Below, piece after piece: positions 50,135 to 58,646 of a DNA stretch of 64,000 nt (the first letter of the stretch is position 1; each line of letters opens with the position of its first letter). The DNA is taken from positions 1 through 64,000 of the forward strand of contig CAKTUD010000004.1 in the NCBI GenBank assembly GCA_934617425.1, written 5' to 3'. The notes beneath the pieces were generated by a model that saw only the letters and a list, made by a program, of their open reading frames with translations, did no database searches and was not told the DNA's origin. The DNA comes from an uncultured Eggerthellaceae bacterium. GTDB taxonomy: Bacteria; Actinomycetota; Coriobacteriia; Coriobacteriales; Eggerthellaceae. Both the position numbers and the translations under genes were made by a program.

Positions 50135-50965
50135 TTAGAATTTGCCGCCCGACGATCCGCCGAACCCGCCGCTGCCAACGCTCGATCCGCCATTGGAGTT
50201 TGACTGGGCCTTGGGCGTGGCTACGACGGTCGACGTTACGTACCAGTCGTTTTGCTTCTGCAGCGTGAAGCTGTCGTGGTCGACGTAATCGTCGGCGTCG
50301 GAAGCCGCGACGGCGGTTTTCATCTTGCGATACAAGAAGAAACACCTGCCGCCAGCCGCCGCAGCGGCTATCACCACGGCTATCACGATGAAGATCAAGA
50401 GCTCGACGGGCTCGGTCGGTGCGTTGTGGGAGTCGAGCGGTTCGCCGTGTTCGGCGCGGAAGGCAAGCGTGTAGTCGGCCTTGTCGAGGTAGGTTTGCGC
50501 GGCATCGAGCCAATCGTTGTCGTGTAGCTCGTCGACCACGGCGTCTTCGATGTTGCTTATTTGCCCATCGGTGAAAGCGTTTATGCCGTCGCCGTAGGTG
50601 ATGGTCACGTAATCGCGCGAATCGACGGCTACCAAGAACAAGATGCCGCTTTTGCCATCCCCAAAACCAAGCGAATGGTTGCGATAGAAATCGATGGCGT
50701 ATGCGCGCGCCGATTGAGCGCCGATGTCGTTCACGGTTAACAGGTACACGCCCACGCCGTATTTCTCGGAGGTGGCGGTTGCTTGGGTTTCAAGTTTGGA
50801 ATAGTCGGAACTTCCGTACAAGCCGTAGGTATCGATCACGTAGGGCTCTTCCGCGAACGCCCGCATGGGTGCGATGACGCTTGCGAGCTCTATCGTGGCG
50901 AGCGCAGCCATCGCTGCTGCGAGCAGCCTCTTGACAAACGGCGATGCAAGGTTCTCGTTGTTCAT
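50135..50965 (-). CDS. TPM-domain membrane protein (YdjH/YgcG-like)
   Basis: A 276-residue protein with a signal-like N-terminal helix (about 12-38), an extracytoplasmic TPM domain (YVIDTYGLYGSSDYSKLE near 43, GVGVYLLTVND near 71, NHSLGFGDGKSGILFLVAV near 95, YGDGINAFTD near 125), a transmembrane helix (about 190-212) and a Gly/Ser-rich end (SVGSGGFGGSSGG). TPM domains occur in YgcG, Psb32 and YdjH proteins; here the cluster indicates the YdjH role of membrane anchor for the SPFH partner. The ATG at 50965 follows GGTGGTG and lies 11 bases after the zinc-ribbon gene. A longer frame to 51874 is only antisense or shifted DNA. Confidence 0.8.
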   Translation of the reverse strand: MNNENLASPFVKRLLAAAMAALATIELASVIAPMRAFAEEPYVIDTYGLYGSSDYSKLETQATATSEKYGVGVYLLTVNDIGAQSARAYAIDFYRNHSLGFGDGKSGILFLVAVDSRDYVTITYGDGINAFTDGQISNIEDAVVDELHDNDWLDAAQTYLDKADYTLAFRAEHGEPLDSHNAPTEPVELLIFIVIAVVIAAAAAGGRCFFLYRKMKTAVAASDADDYVDHDSFTLQKQNDWYVTSTVVATPKAQSNSNGGSSVGSGGFGGSSGGKF

Positions 50966-50976
50966 AGCTGCACCAC

Positions 50977-52212
50977 CTACCTTACCATCAAAACGAAGAT
51001 CAGCGCCACGAGCACGGCGAGCAGCGGAACGAACAGCAGAAGGAACTGGAACACCACTTTCTTCTTGTCGACGGGCAGATCGCCGATGAGCTTGCCCGTT
51101 TGCCCGTTCATGGCGAACAGCAAGTCGTCGCCGTTGTATTCGGTATGCAGCATCCAGACGGGAAGCAGCGCGTAGGAGGCGCCTTTCCACGAGGCGTCGA
51201 CGTTGCAGCTCTCGGCGTTCACCGTTTCGTAGCCGACGACGGTGCCGGCGAGCATGTCGGACGTCGTCTGCTCGATGCGCCCCTCGGCGCGGCTTTGGCA
51301 GAAATCGGCGTCTTCGTCGTAGCGATCGGTCAGGTAGCCGGGTAGGTAACCTATGGAAAACGGCTGCAAATCGGCGTAGTCGAAGGGCTCGATCGCGTCC
51401 ATGTGGGCATCGGGCATTTTGCTCGATGCGTCGACGGGCACCTTCTCGAAGCTCATGTTGCCTTCGCGCGATGCTTTGTAGAAGTCGGTCTTCAAGTAGT
51501 TGTTCTTCGAATCGGACCAAGCCGTGGTGCGCGTGGCGTTGAAGACGGCGCTGCCTTGTGCCTCGGCGCTGAACAGCCAGAACGGCACGTAGACACCCTG
51601 AATCTCTTGCAAGTGGTTCTCGTTGGTGAAATCGTCCGGGAGGAACTTCTTCCCTTTGTAATAGGCTTTCAGCGCATCGATCGCCTGCTGCTTGTCGTAG
51701 CGGAAGGGGATGACGTACTCGGGGCGCAGCGCGTCGTTCAGCTGCCCGGGCAACACGGCGGGATTGCCGCAGTAAGGGCAGGTGGTTACGGCGGTGGTCT
51801 CGTCGGTCACGAGCTGTGCGCCGCAGCTCGAGCACGTGTAGGCGCGTAGGTTCTCGCGTTCGCTCTCGTCCCAATGCGACCGATGCAGGTAGTTCTGGAT
51901 GGGGTCCGCCGCCGAGGGCTCTTCTGCAAAAGCACCCGACAGCGACCTGCCTTGAGAAGCCGCTTCCGTGGAATCTCCCGATAGCGGCCGGTCTTCATGC
52001 GCCGTCGCGCTCGACATGCTGGCCGAAGCGCTTGCGGCCGCGGTTTCCTTCGATGCCGCCTTGGAAGCAGTTTCCTGTTGCGTGCGATAGTGCTCTTCGA
52101 TTTCCTGCGGTGTGAACGTCGAGCCGCAGTGATCGCATTCGAGCATGCCCGTCTCGCTCGAGAATCGTAGCGGGCCCATGCACGAGGGGCATTGGTAATT
52201 GGTCGTTTCTAT
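50977..52212 (-). CDS. zinc-ribbon membrane protein (YdjG-like), apparent ATA start
   Basis: About 411 residues. Two zinc ribbons are visible: CPSC...CDHC at the N-terminus and CSSC...CPYC near residue 130. The C-terminus has a transmembrane helix (about 385-408). The first ATG, at 52179, would cut the first ribbon in half, because its CPSC pair is encoded just upstream. The only in-frame codon with a proper ribosome site (AGGAG, 6 bases away) is ATA at 52212-52210; there is no ATG, GTG or TTG between the upstream TAG and 52179. In Bacillus, YdjG and YdjH form a membrane complex that recruits YdjI, and the neighbours here are the same. Confidence 0.75.
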   Translation of the reverse strand: METTNYQCPSCMGPLRFSSETGMLECDHCGSTFTPQEIEEHYRTQQETASKAASKETAAASASASMSSATAHEDRPLSGDSTEAASQGRSLSGAFAEEPSAADPIQNYLHRSHWDESERENLRAYTCSSCGAQLVTDETTAVTTCPYCGNPAVLPGQLNDALRPEYVIPFRYDKQQAIDALKAYYKGKKFLPDDFTNENHLQEIQGVYVPFWLFSAEAQGSAVFNATRTTAWSDSKNNYLKTDFYKASREGNMSFEKVPVDASSKMPDAHMDAIEPFDYADLQPFSIGYLPGYLTDRYDEDADFCQSRAEGRIEQTTSDMLAGTVVGYETVNAESCNVDASWKGASYALLPVWMLHTEYNGDDLLFAMNGQTGKLIGDLPVDKKKVVFQFLLLFVPLLAVLVALIFVLMVR

Positions 52213-52352
52213 GACGTGCTCCTAACCCTAGGAGGAACCTCCTATCTATTTTACTGTATCGGGCTTCTGCGCTGTTCGCCGGTTTGCGATTTTTGGCCTT
52301 GGAGCAACGCTATAATCGACGCTTAGCGAAAAGGCGGCAGCCAGGAGGGGCC

Positions 52353-53246
52353 ATGACGCGTTTGTTTTCGGTTTTCGGCGATTCTATCAGCACGTATGAG
52401 GGCTTCGAGCCCGATGGCTATGCCGTGTTCTATCAGCAAGAGAACCAACGCCGTGCGGGAATCTCCTCGCCTGACGAGACGTGGTGGATGCAGGTCATCC
52501 GCGCGTTCGGGGGAGAGCTTTTGTCGAATGCCGCCTGGTCGGGGTCGATGGTGCAAGGCGCGTGTTATCCGTGCGGCAACTGCGACGATCGCGTTGCCGA
52601 TCTGGCATGCGATGGCAAGGCGCCCGACGACATCCTCGTTTATTACGGAATCAACGACTATGGGTGGGGAAGCGCCGACGCTCAGGCTGCCGGCCGCTCG
52701 TTCGCCACGCCGTTCTGCTTGGCCGAGGGTGAGGCCGGTGACTTGGGCGACGAGGCCGTCGCGGGCCTCGCTCCCGTCGATGCGGCGGAGCGTTTCGGCC
52801 ATGCATACGCCCAGATGCTTGGGCGCATACGCGCGGCTTATCCCGAGGCGCGCGTATGGTGCTTCGCTATGCTACCCGGGCGCGTGCACGGCAGGGTAGC
52901 ATCCACGTTCACGTACGATTTCCGCGGCGTGCCGTTCGCGCGGTACAACGAAGCCATCCTCGCTGCCGCGAACGAATGCGGCGCCATCGGCTGCGACGCC
53001 GCCGCATTCGGCTTTGACTACGATGCCATAGAGGGCACGCATCCAACGGCCGTCGGAATGCATCAAATGGCTGAATTGATGCTCGCGGCCATGCATCGAG
53101 CTTTGGGTGACGCCGCGCAGCTGAACGTCGCTGATTTCCGCGGGTTCGAATCGAGCGACCCCTGCGAAGCTCCTGGTCGGGCGTGCGTCGGTTGCCCCCA
53201 TGCGCAGGCAACGGGCAACCAGTGGACCCACGTTTGCCTGCGTTAG
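52353..53246 (+). CDS. SGNH/GDSL-type hydrolase
   Basis: A 297-residue esterase or lipase-like protein of the SGNH fold. The block I serine lies in FGDSISTYEG near residue 7, block III Asn in YYGINDYGWG near 100, and the block V Asp-x-x-His in EGTHPTAVGMHQM near 240. There is no signal peptide. The C-terminus has a cysteine cluster (DPCEAPGRACVGCPHA) that could bind metal and is unusual for the family. The ATG follows AGGAGGGG, and TATAAT at 52311-52316 may be its -10 box. The ester substrate is unknown. Confidence 0.83.
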   Translation: MTRLFSVFGDSISTYEGFEPDGYAVFYQQENQRRAGISSPDETWWMQVIRAFGGELLSNAAWSGSMVQGACYPCGNCDDRVADLACDGKAPDDILVYYGINDYGWGSADAQAAGRSFATPFCLAEGEAGDLGDEAVAGLAPVDAAERFGHAYAQMLGRIRAAYPEARVWCFAMLPGRVHGRVASTFTYDFRGVPFARYNEAILAAANECGAIGCDAAAFGFDYDAIEGTHPTAVGMHQMAELMLAAMHRALGDAAQLNVADFRGFESSDPCEAPGRACVGCPHAQATGNQWTHVCLR

Positions 53247-53376
53247 CTCTCGGCGCCAGGTGAAGCCTCAAGGTTGCGAGGCTCATGCGATTCGCCGGAA
53301 AGCCAGCCTAGGCCAAACGCGAATCAAGCGCGAGCCAAACGCAAGGTAACAGAATGGCAAACGGTTCCAGCCTTTG

Positions 53377-53404
53377 TTGACACTGCGAAGCGCGTGCCTA
53401 AAAT
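53377..53404 (+). promoter_or_regulatory. htpG promoter
   Basis: TTGACA at 53377-53382, a 16-bp spacer and TAAAAT at 53399-53404. The predicted start site falls at the CIRCE element. Confidence 0.85.
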
Positions 53405-53410
53405 CGGGTA

Positions 53411-53437
53411 TTAGCACTCGAATAGCGAGACTGCTAA
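53411..53437. promoter_or_regulatory. CIRCE operator (HrcA site)
   Basis: TTAGCACTC-N9-GACTGCTAA, one base from the CIRCE consensus TTAGCACTC-N9-GAGTGCTAA. It lies directly after the htpG promoter, where HrcA would block transcription. Confidence 0.88.
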
Positions 53438-53483
53438 TTGCGAGCCTTCGCAAGGCAGCCCCTCGTAACGAAAGGAAAACCCG

Positions 53484-55394
53484 ATGCGCAAATTCAAAAC
53501 AGAGAGCAAGAAACTGCTCGACCTGATGATCAATTCGATCTACACCAACAAAGAGATATTCCTGCGCGAGCTGATCTCGAACGCTTCCGACGCCGTCGAC
53601 AAGCTCTATTTCAAGAGCCTTACCGACAGTTCCATCCAGATCGGCAAGGACGAGCTGGCTATTTACGTATCACATGATGCTGACGCCCGCACCATCACGG
53701 TGAGCGACAACGGCATCGGCATGACCGCCGATGAGCTCGAGAAGAACCTGGGCACCATCGCACATTCCGGAAGCCAGGAGTTCAAGACCGACAACGACGT
53801 CGCCTCCACCGATGCCGCCGACATCATCGGCCAGTTCGGCGTGGGCTTCTACTCGTCGTTCATGGTGGCCAAGCGCGTGCGCGTTGTTTCCAAGGCTTAC
53901 GGCACCGACGAGGCCAATGCGTGGGAGTCCGACGGCGTCGACGGTTACACCATCGAGCCCGCGGAAAAGGAGACCCACGGAACAGAGATCACGCTGTATC
54001 TCAAAGACGACACCGACGAGGACAACTACACCAGCTACTTGAACGAATACGAGTTGCGCCACCTTATCCAGCAGTACAGCAACTACGTGCGCTATCCCAT
54101 CAAGATGGAAGTGACGAAGTCGCGCGAGCTGCCCAAACCCGAGGATGCCGGCGACGACTATCAGCCGCAGTACGAGGATTACACCGAGGTCGAGACGATC
54201 AACTCGATGGTTCCTATTTGGAAGCGCCGCAAGTCGGAAGTGTCCGATGAGGACTACAACGAGTTCTACAAGACGAACTTCCACGATTTCGAGGCGCCGC
54301 AGCGTACCATCTCCGTGCACGCTGAAGGCGCGCTCACGTACGATGCCTTGCTGTTCATCCCGAGTCGCGCGCCGTTCGACATGTACAGCCGCGATTACGA
54401 GAAGGGCTTGGCGCTGTACAGCTCGAACGTGCTGATCATGGACAAGTGCGCCGATCTCCTGCCCGACTATTACAATTTCGTGCGCGGCATCGTCGACTCC
54501 GCCGATCTCACGTTGAACATCTCGCGTGAAACCCTGCAGCGCAACAGCCAGCTTCAAGCCATTGCCAACAAGGTGGAGAAGAAGATCACCGCCGAGCTCG
54601 AGAAGATGCGCGATCAAGACCGCGAAGCCTACGAGAAGTTCTTCGGTAACTTCGGCCGCTCGCTGAAGTTCGGCGTGTACTCGTCGTACGGCACCAAGAC
54701 CGATGAGCTCGCGCCCTTGTTCCTGTTCTATTCGGCGAAGAACGAGAAGCTCGTGACGCTTGACGAGTACGTTGAGGCCATGGATGCCGAGCAGAAGGAC
54801 AAGAAGGAGATCTACTACGCGGCGGGCGAATCGCGCGAAACGTTGCTGTCGCTGCCTACGGTGAAGGCCGCTTTGAAAAAGGGCTACGACGTGCTGCTTT
54901 GCACCGAGGACGTGGACGAGTTCACCTTCCAATCGATGCGCGCTTACAAAGAGTGCTTCATGAAGAGCGTCACCTCGGCCGACCTCGATCTTGCCACCGA
55001 TGACGAGAAGAAGGAAGCAGAGGATGCCACCAAGGCCAACGAGAGCCTGTTTGCGGCCATGAAGGAGCTTTTGGGTGATAAGGTTTCCGACGTCGTTGTT
55101 TCTCCTACGTTGGAGGACGCGCCTTCGGCCATCGCTGCAAAGGGCATGCTTTCTCTTGAGATGGAGCGCGTGCTAGCGCAAGGTCCTGACGCCGACAAGG
55201 CGAAGGCCGAGCGCGTGCTGCAAATAAACGCCAAGCATCCGGTTTTCGACAAGCTGAAAGTCGCAAATGCCGCCGACGACAAGGATAAGCTGGCGCTTTA
55301 CACCGAGCTTCTGTACGACCAGGCGCTTTTGGTTGAGCGCATGCCTATCGAAGACCCCGTCGCCTTCGCCCAAGCAATCTGCCAGCTGATGTAG
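53484..55394 (+). CDS. htpG: chaperone protein HtpG (Hsp90)
   Basis: A 636-residue Hsp90. The GHKL ATPase motifs are clear: IYTNKEIFLRELISNASDA near residue 18, SDNGIGMT near 75, LGTIAHSG near 88 and GQFGVGFYSSFM near 115. The middle domain has RTISVHAEGALTYDALLFIP near 275 and DLTLNISRETLQRN near 338. Hsp90 is a cytoplasmic ATP-dependent chaperone. A sigma70 promoter with an overlapping CIRCE operator lies 50-100 bases upstream, so heat-inducible control by HrcA is expected. In many bacteria htpG is not under CIRCE. Directly after its TAG comes a copy of the stop-codon-linked repeat. Confidence 0.97.
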   Translation: MRKFKTESKKLLDLMINSIYTNKEIFLRELISNASDAVDKLYFKSLTDSSIQIGKDELAIYVSHDADARTITVSDNGIGMTADELEKNLGTIAHSGSQEFKTDNDVASTDAADIIGQFGVGFYSSFMVAKRVRVVSKAYGTDEANAWESDGVDGYTIEPAEKETHGTEITLYLKDDTDEDNYTSYLNEYELRHLIQQYSNYVRYPIKMEVTKSRELPKPEDAGDDYQPQYEDYTEVETINSMVPIWKRRKSEVSDEDYNEFYKTNFHDFEAPQRTISVHAEGALTYDALLFIPSRAPFDMYSRDYEKGLALYSSNVLIMDKCADLLPDYYNFVRGIVDSADLTLNISRETLQRNSQLQAIANKVEKKITAELEKMRDQDREAYEKFFGNFGRSLKFGVYSSYGTKTDELAPLFLFYSAKNEKLVTLDEYVEAMDAEQKDKKEIYYAAGESRETLLSLPTVKAALKKGYDVLLCTEDVDEFTFQSMRAYKECFMKSVTSADLDLATDDEKKEAEDATKANESLFAAMKELLGDKVSDVVVSPTLEDAPSAIAAKGMLSLEMERVLAQGPDADKAKAERVLQINAKHPVFDKLKVANAADDKDKLALYTELLYDQALLVERMPIEDPVAFAQAICQLM

Positions 55395-55424
55395 GTGACA
55401 CGTTCCAGCGACCGCCTCTGGCAC
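55395..55424 (+). repeat. stop-codon-linked repeat, copy 3
   Basis: GTGACACGTTCCAGCGACC-GCCTCTGGCAC, directly after the htpG stop codon. Followed by TAGAGG, which can pair with CCTCT inside the unit. Confidence 0.85.
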
Positions 55425-55478
55425 TAGAGGTCATCTCTGGCGCCGATGACTATTCTGCAGGTGTTGCGTTACAATGGA

Positions 55479-55509
55479 TGCGGTTGGGGCTTCGCCCCGA
55501 CCGCATTTT
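55479..55509 (+). terminator. terminator-like hairpin before apt
   Basis: TGCGGTTGGGGC-TTC-GCCCCGACCGCA, a 12-bp stem, followed by TTTTC. It lies 85 bases after htpG and may end it. A TACAAT hexamer (55470-55475) just before could instead place the hairpin in the apt leader. Confidence 0.8.
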
Positions 55510-55606
55510 CAGTTGACCGATGGGTGTCTTCGGCACGCGCGGTCGCATGGCATATTCGCAACTGTTCGCTTCGCTTTTCGGAAGCGATCGCAAAGTAAGG
55601 GACATC

Positions 55607-56140
55607 ATGGCTGTTGATCTTTCCGCAGCGCTTACGCGTATCCCCGATTATCCCGAACCGGGCATCATTTTCGTTGACCTCACGTCGCTTATGCAGGACG
55701 CGGATGCGTTAAAGGCCGCCGTCGACGGCATCGCCGACCATTTCGCCGGCAAGGGCATCACTAAGGTGGTGGGCGCTGAGGCGCGCGGCTTCATCATCGG
55801 CACGCCGGTTGCCTACAAGCTCGGTGCGGGTTTTGTGCCTGCGCGCAAGCCGGGCAAGCTGCCTCGCGAGACCTTTTCGCAAAGCTATGAGCTTGAGTAC
55901 GGTACCGATTCGCTCGAGATTCACAAAGACGCCCTGACGGCGGATGATGCGGTTCTTATCGTGGATGACCTTGTGGCAACGGGCGGCACGGCCGTGGCTC
56001 AAAAGGAGCTGGTGGAAAAAGCGGGCGCCAAGGTGGCGGGCTTTGCCTTCATCACGGAGCTAGAATATCTGCACCCGCGTGAGCTTATAGCCAAGGCGAC
56101 CGATGCGGAAGTGTTCTCGTTGGTGCAGGAGACGAAGTAA
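55607..56140 (+). CDS. apt: adenine phosphoribosyltransferase
   Basis: A 177-residue purine salvage enzyme converting adenine and PRPP to AMP. The PRPP motif VLIVDDLVATGGTA lies near residue 116. The family's N-terminus IPDYPEPGIIFVDLTSLM near 12, GAEARGFIIGTPVAYKLGAGFVPARKPGKLP split near 60-85 and a short C-terminal EYLHPRE element are all present. The start at 55607 follows AAGGGA; an in-frame extension from 55520 lacks a ribosome site. It lies between htpG and a universal stress gene, probably as its own unit. Confidence 0.95.
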   Translation: MAVDLSAALTRIPDYPEPGIIFVDLTSLMQDADALKAAVDGIADHFAGKGITKVVGAEARGFIIGTPVAYKLGAGFVPARKPGKLPRETFSQSYELEYGTDSLEIHKDALTADDAVLIVDDLVATGGTAVAQKELVEKAGAKVAGFAFITELEYLHPRELIAKATDAEVFSLVQETK

Positions 56141-56232
56141 CGCCTGCCTGGAGGGGCGTTTTGTCCACGCTCGGCTCAATAGGGAAGACCCGATCTGCGT
56201 GAAGGGTCGGGCTCTAGAGAAAAGAGGCAATC

Positions 56233-56661
56233 ATGGCACTTTCTAAGATTTTGGTTCCCATCGATGGTTCCGAGGGCGCGAATCGTGCGCTCGACATGGC
56301 TGTGCGCCTTGCCGACGGCAATCCGAATCTCCAGATAGACGTGCTTTACGTTGCGCCTATCCCACGGCTTAACGAGGAAATGAGCGCCGAGCTCGCGCAT
56401 ATCGTCGACCTCATGAAGGAAGATGGCAACAAGATTCTCTCTGCTGCGCTCGATTATTTGGGCGACGTCGCCGAGCAAGCCGATGTTGTTTGCCTGGCGG
56501 GCACCAACCCCGCGGCCGAGATCGTGAAGCTTTTGGAAAAGGGTGGTTACGACTTGGTGATCGTGGGCAACCGTGGCCTTTCCGGCCGCAAGGAATACGC
56601 AGGTTCGGTGAGCTATAAAGTGCTGCATGCAGCTCCCACGCCTGTGCTTGTTGCAAAGTAG
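56233..56661 (+). CDS. universal stress protein (UspA family)
   Basis: A 142-residue Rossmann-like protein. The ATP-binding pattern is visible: ILVPIDGSEGANRAL at the start, then GxxGxxxx-S/T in VGNRGLSGRKEYAGSVS near residue 115, followed by PVLVAK. That glycine signature marks the ATP-binding type of Usp. These cytoplasmic proteins accumulate under stress and stationary phase. Ribosome site AGAGG. A second Usp is encoded at 61232, but the two are not close in sequence. Confidence 0.92.
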   Translation: MALSKILVPIDGSEGANRALDMAVRLADGNPNLQIDVLYVAPIPRLNEEMSAELAHIVDLMKEDGNKILSAALDYLGDVAEQADVVCLAGTNPAAEIVKLLEKGGYDLVIVGNRGLSGRKEYAGSVSYKVLHAAPTPVLVAK

Positions 56662-56696
56662 CTAGCGGGGTCTCGAAGGTGGCAAGGGGTCAAAAA

Positions 56697-56725
56697 TGCC
56701 AGAGGCGGTCGCTGGAACGTGTCAC
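56697..56725 (-). repeat. stop-codon-linked repeat, copy 4
   Basis: Minus-strand GTGACACGTTCCAGCGACC-GCCTCTGGCA-TTTTTG, starting 3 bases after the TGA of the TrmH-like gene. Its T-run after CTCTGGCA is the clearest of the four. Confidence 0.85.
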
Positions 56726-56728
56726 CGA

Positions 56729-57559
56729 TCAGGCGCTTAGGTGCCAGAAGGCGACGGCGCTCGATGCGGCCACGTTCAGTGAGTCGACGCCGTGGTGCAT
56801 AGGGATACGCACCGTGTAATCGCAGCGCGAAATGGTGGAATGGGCTAGCCCGTCGCCTTCGGTGCCGAAAACCAACGCAAGGCGCTTGCATTCGAGAAGC
56901 CTCGGGTCGCGAAGCGAGATCGAATCGTCGGAAAGCGCCATGGCCGCGGTGGTGAACCCCAGCTCGTGCAAAAGAGGCACGCCGTCTCTTGCCCAATCAT
57001 GCGGGTTCGTACCGATGCGTGCCCACGGCACTTGAAAGACCGTTCCCATCGAAACGCGCACGGCGCGCCGATACAACGGGTCGTAGCAGGCAGGGGAAAC
57101 CAAAACGGCATCGGCGCCCAACGCTGCAGCCGAACGGAATATCGCGCCCACGTTGGTGTGATTGCGGATATTCTCAAGTACTGCAACCAATTTCGCTCCA
57201 CATGTCGCCTCTTCGACCGAAAGTTCCGCCGGCCTGCGGAAAGCCGCCAGCGCTCCGCGCGAAAGCGCGAAGCCGGTAAGCTTCTCGAATTCTTCGGCTG
57301 GTAAAACGAATACGGGCGCATCGGGGTTAGCCGCAGCGAAACGCCCTATGACGTCTTCGAGCTGCGGCAGGTATTTCTCCTGCGTAAGCAGGGAAAGCGG
57401 CATGTTGCCGCCGTCGAGCGCGCGGCCGATGACCTCCACGGTTTCGGCGATGAAAACGCCTTTGGCGGGTTCGATCCTGCTGCGTAGCTGCAAATCGGTC
57501 AAGCGGGCGTATGCGTCGAGGCGCTCGTCTTCCAGCGTACTCAATCGGATGATACCCAT
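56729..57559 (-). CDS. TrmH/SpoU-family RNA 2'-O-methyltransferase
   Basis: A 276-residue SPOUT methyltransferase. An N-terminal substrate-binding part (to about residue 105; KGVFIAETVEVIGRAL near 33) precedes the knot domain with motif 1 NIRNHTNVGAIFRSAAALGADAVLVSP split near 140-165, motif 2 VFGTEGDGL near 240 and motif 3 RIPMHHGVDSLNVAASSAVAFW at the C-terminus. The enzyme methylates a tRNA or rRNA ribose with SAM; the exact target is unknown. The start at 57559 has AAGGAGG upstream; eighteen earlier codons in frame are not used. Convergent with the uspA gene. Confidence 0.92.
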   Translation of the reverse strand: MGIIRLSTLEDERLDAYARLTDLQLRSRIEPAKGVFIAETVEVIGRALDGGNMPLSLLTQEKYLPQLEDVIGRFAAANPDAPVFVLPAEEFEKLTGFALSRGALAAFRRPAELSVEEATCGAKLVAVLENIRNHTNVGAIFRSAAALGADAVLVSPACYDPLYRRAVRVSMGTVFQVPWARIGTNPHDWARDGVPLLHELGFTTAAMALSDDSISLRDPRLLECKRLALVFGTEGDGLAHSTISRCDYTVRIPMHHGVDSLNVAASSAVAFWHLSA

Positions 57560-57786
57560 ATATCCTCCTTCGTGGCGTAAGCCGCTATTTGCAACATCGC
57601 GTTGAATTATCAACGCAGCTCATAGGTCTGCCGAACTTCGTTCGCGGCTTTTTGGGCACCGTAGCTATTTCGTTTAATTGCCTCATCCGACGCCCTCTGC
57701 AATCCAAGTATAATGGGTGGCTGCTGCGAAAAGGCAACAGTCGCGCTCAAATGAAGCGCATTTTCGGAAACGAGGAGATCAAGACG

Positions 57787-58506
57787 ATGTCAGTGAAGTC
57801 GGTGGCTAGGATCAACGAGCGCGTGACCGGTGTGAATAAACGCACCGTGCCTCTCGAAATCGAGGCCGCTTACCCCTACGAATCGTTTGCGACGAAAATC
57901 TTGCCGCATGTGCGCAAATACGATGCCGCCATGAGCGAGCTCAAGGTTCGTTTCGAGATCATCGACAAGGATCTGCAGGTGCGCAGCCATCGCAATCCCA
58001 TCCACCATATCGAGTCGCGCATCAAATCGCCGCGCAGCATGTACGAGAAGATCGTGCGTTACGGCTTCGACCCCACGGTCGAAAACGTCGAGGAGCATCT
58101 TATGGATGTGGCGGGCATACGCATTATCACGTCCTACATCCAGGACGTTTATCGCATGGTTGAGATGCTGAAGCGTCAAGATGATCTCGAGCTCGTCGTC
58201 ATCAAGGATTACATAGCAAACCCCAAGCCAAACGGCTATCGAAGCTTGCATGTCATTGTGCGCATCCCCGTGTTTTTCATGGATTCCAAGCAAATGATCC
58301 CGGTGGAGGTTCAGATCCGCACCATTGCGATGGACTTTTGGGCCAGTCTCGAACACGACCTGAAATACAAGGCCATCGGCGAGGTAAGCGGCATCGATGC
58401 TGCAAGCGAGCTCAAAGACTGCTCGCGGATCATCGAGCAAGTGGAAGGGCGCATGCAGTTTCTGGCAAATGCCCTCGACGAAGGCGCCGCGGCCTGTATG
58501 CTGTAG
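57787..58506 (+). CDS. small alarmone synthetase (RelQ-type)
   Basis: A 239-residue (p)ppGpp synthetase domain without hydrolase or regulatory regions, which makes it a small alarmone synthetase. Signatures: HIESRIKSPRSMYEKI near residue 77 (ATP site), DVAGIRIITSYI near 107, NPKPNGYRSLH near 145 and VEVQIRTIAMDFWASLEHDLKYK split near 175-195. The N-terminal 40 residues are lineage-specific. Such enzymes adjust stress nucleotide levels by transcription rather than by ribosome sensing. A GAGGAG site lies 10 bases before the ATG, and TATAAT at 57709-57714 may be its -10 box. Confidence 0.92.
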   Translation: MSVKSVARINERVTGVNKRTVPLEIEAAYPYESFATKILPHVRKYDAAMSELKVRFEIIDKDLQVRSHRNPIHHIESRIKSPRSMYEKIVRYGFDPTVENVEEHLMDVAGIRIITSYIQDVYRMVEMLKRQDDLELVVIKDYIANPKPNGYRSLHVIVRIPVFFMDSKQMIPVEVQIRTIAMDFWASLEHDLKYKAIGEVSGIDAASELKDCSRIIEQVEGRMQFLANALDEGAAACML

Positions 58507-58646
58507 AGCCGTTCTTGCAGCGCGTCCAATTTGCGTTTGCCGCCGTCTCTGCGCCGATTCCGCGCGCTACGTTAAATTTCGCCCTCGCTTGTCGTCCATT
58601 GCGCTATTCTGTGAAGCTATCCGTTAAATAACCGCAAGGAGGATAC

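Noticed and set aside
50966..51874. Upstream extension of the TPM-domain frame
   Set aside because: The extension lies inside the zinc-ribbon gene in another frame and is Arg-rich, as expected of a shadow.
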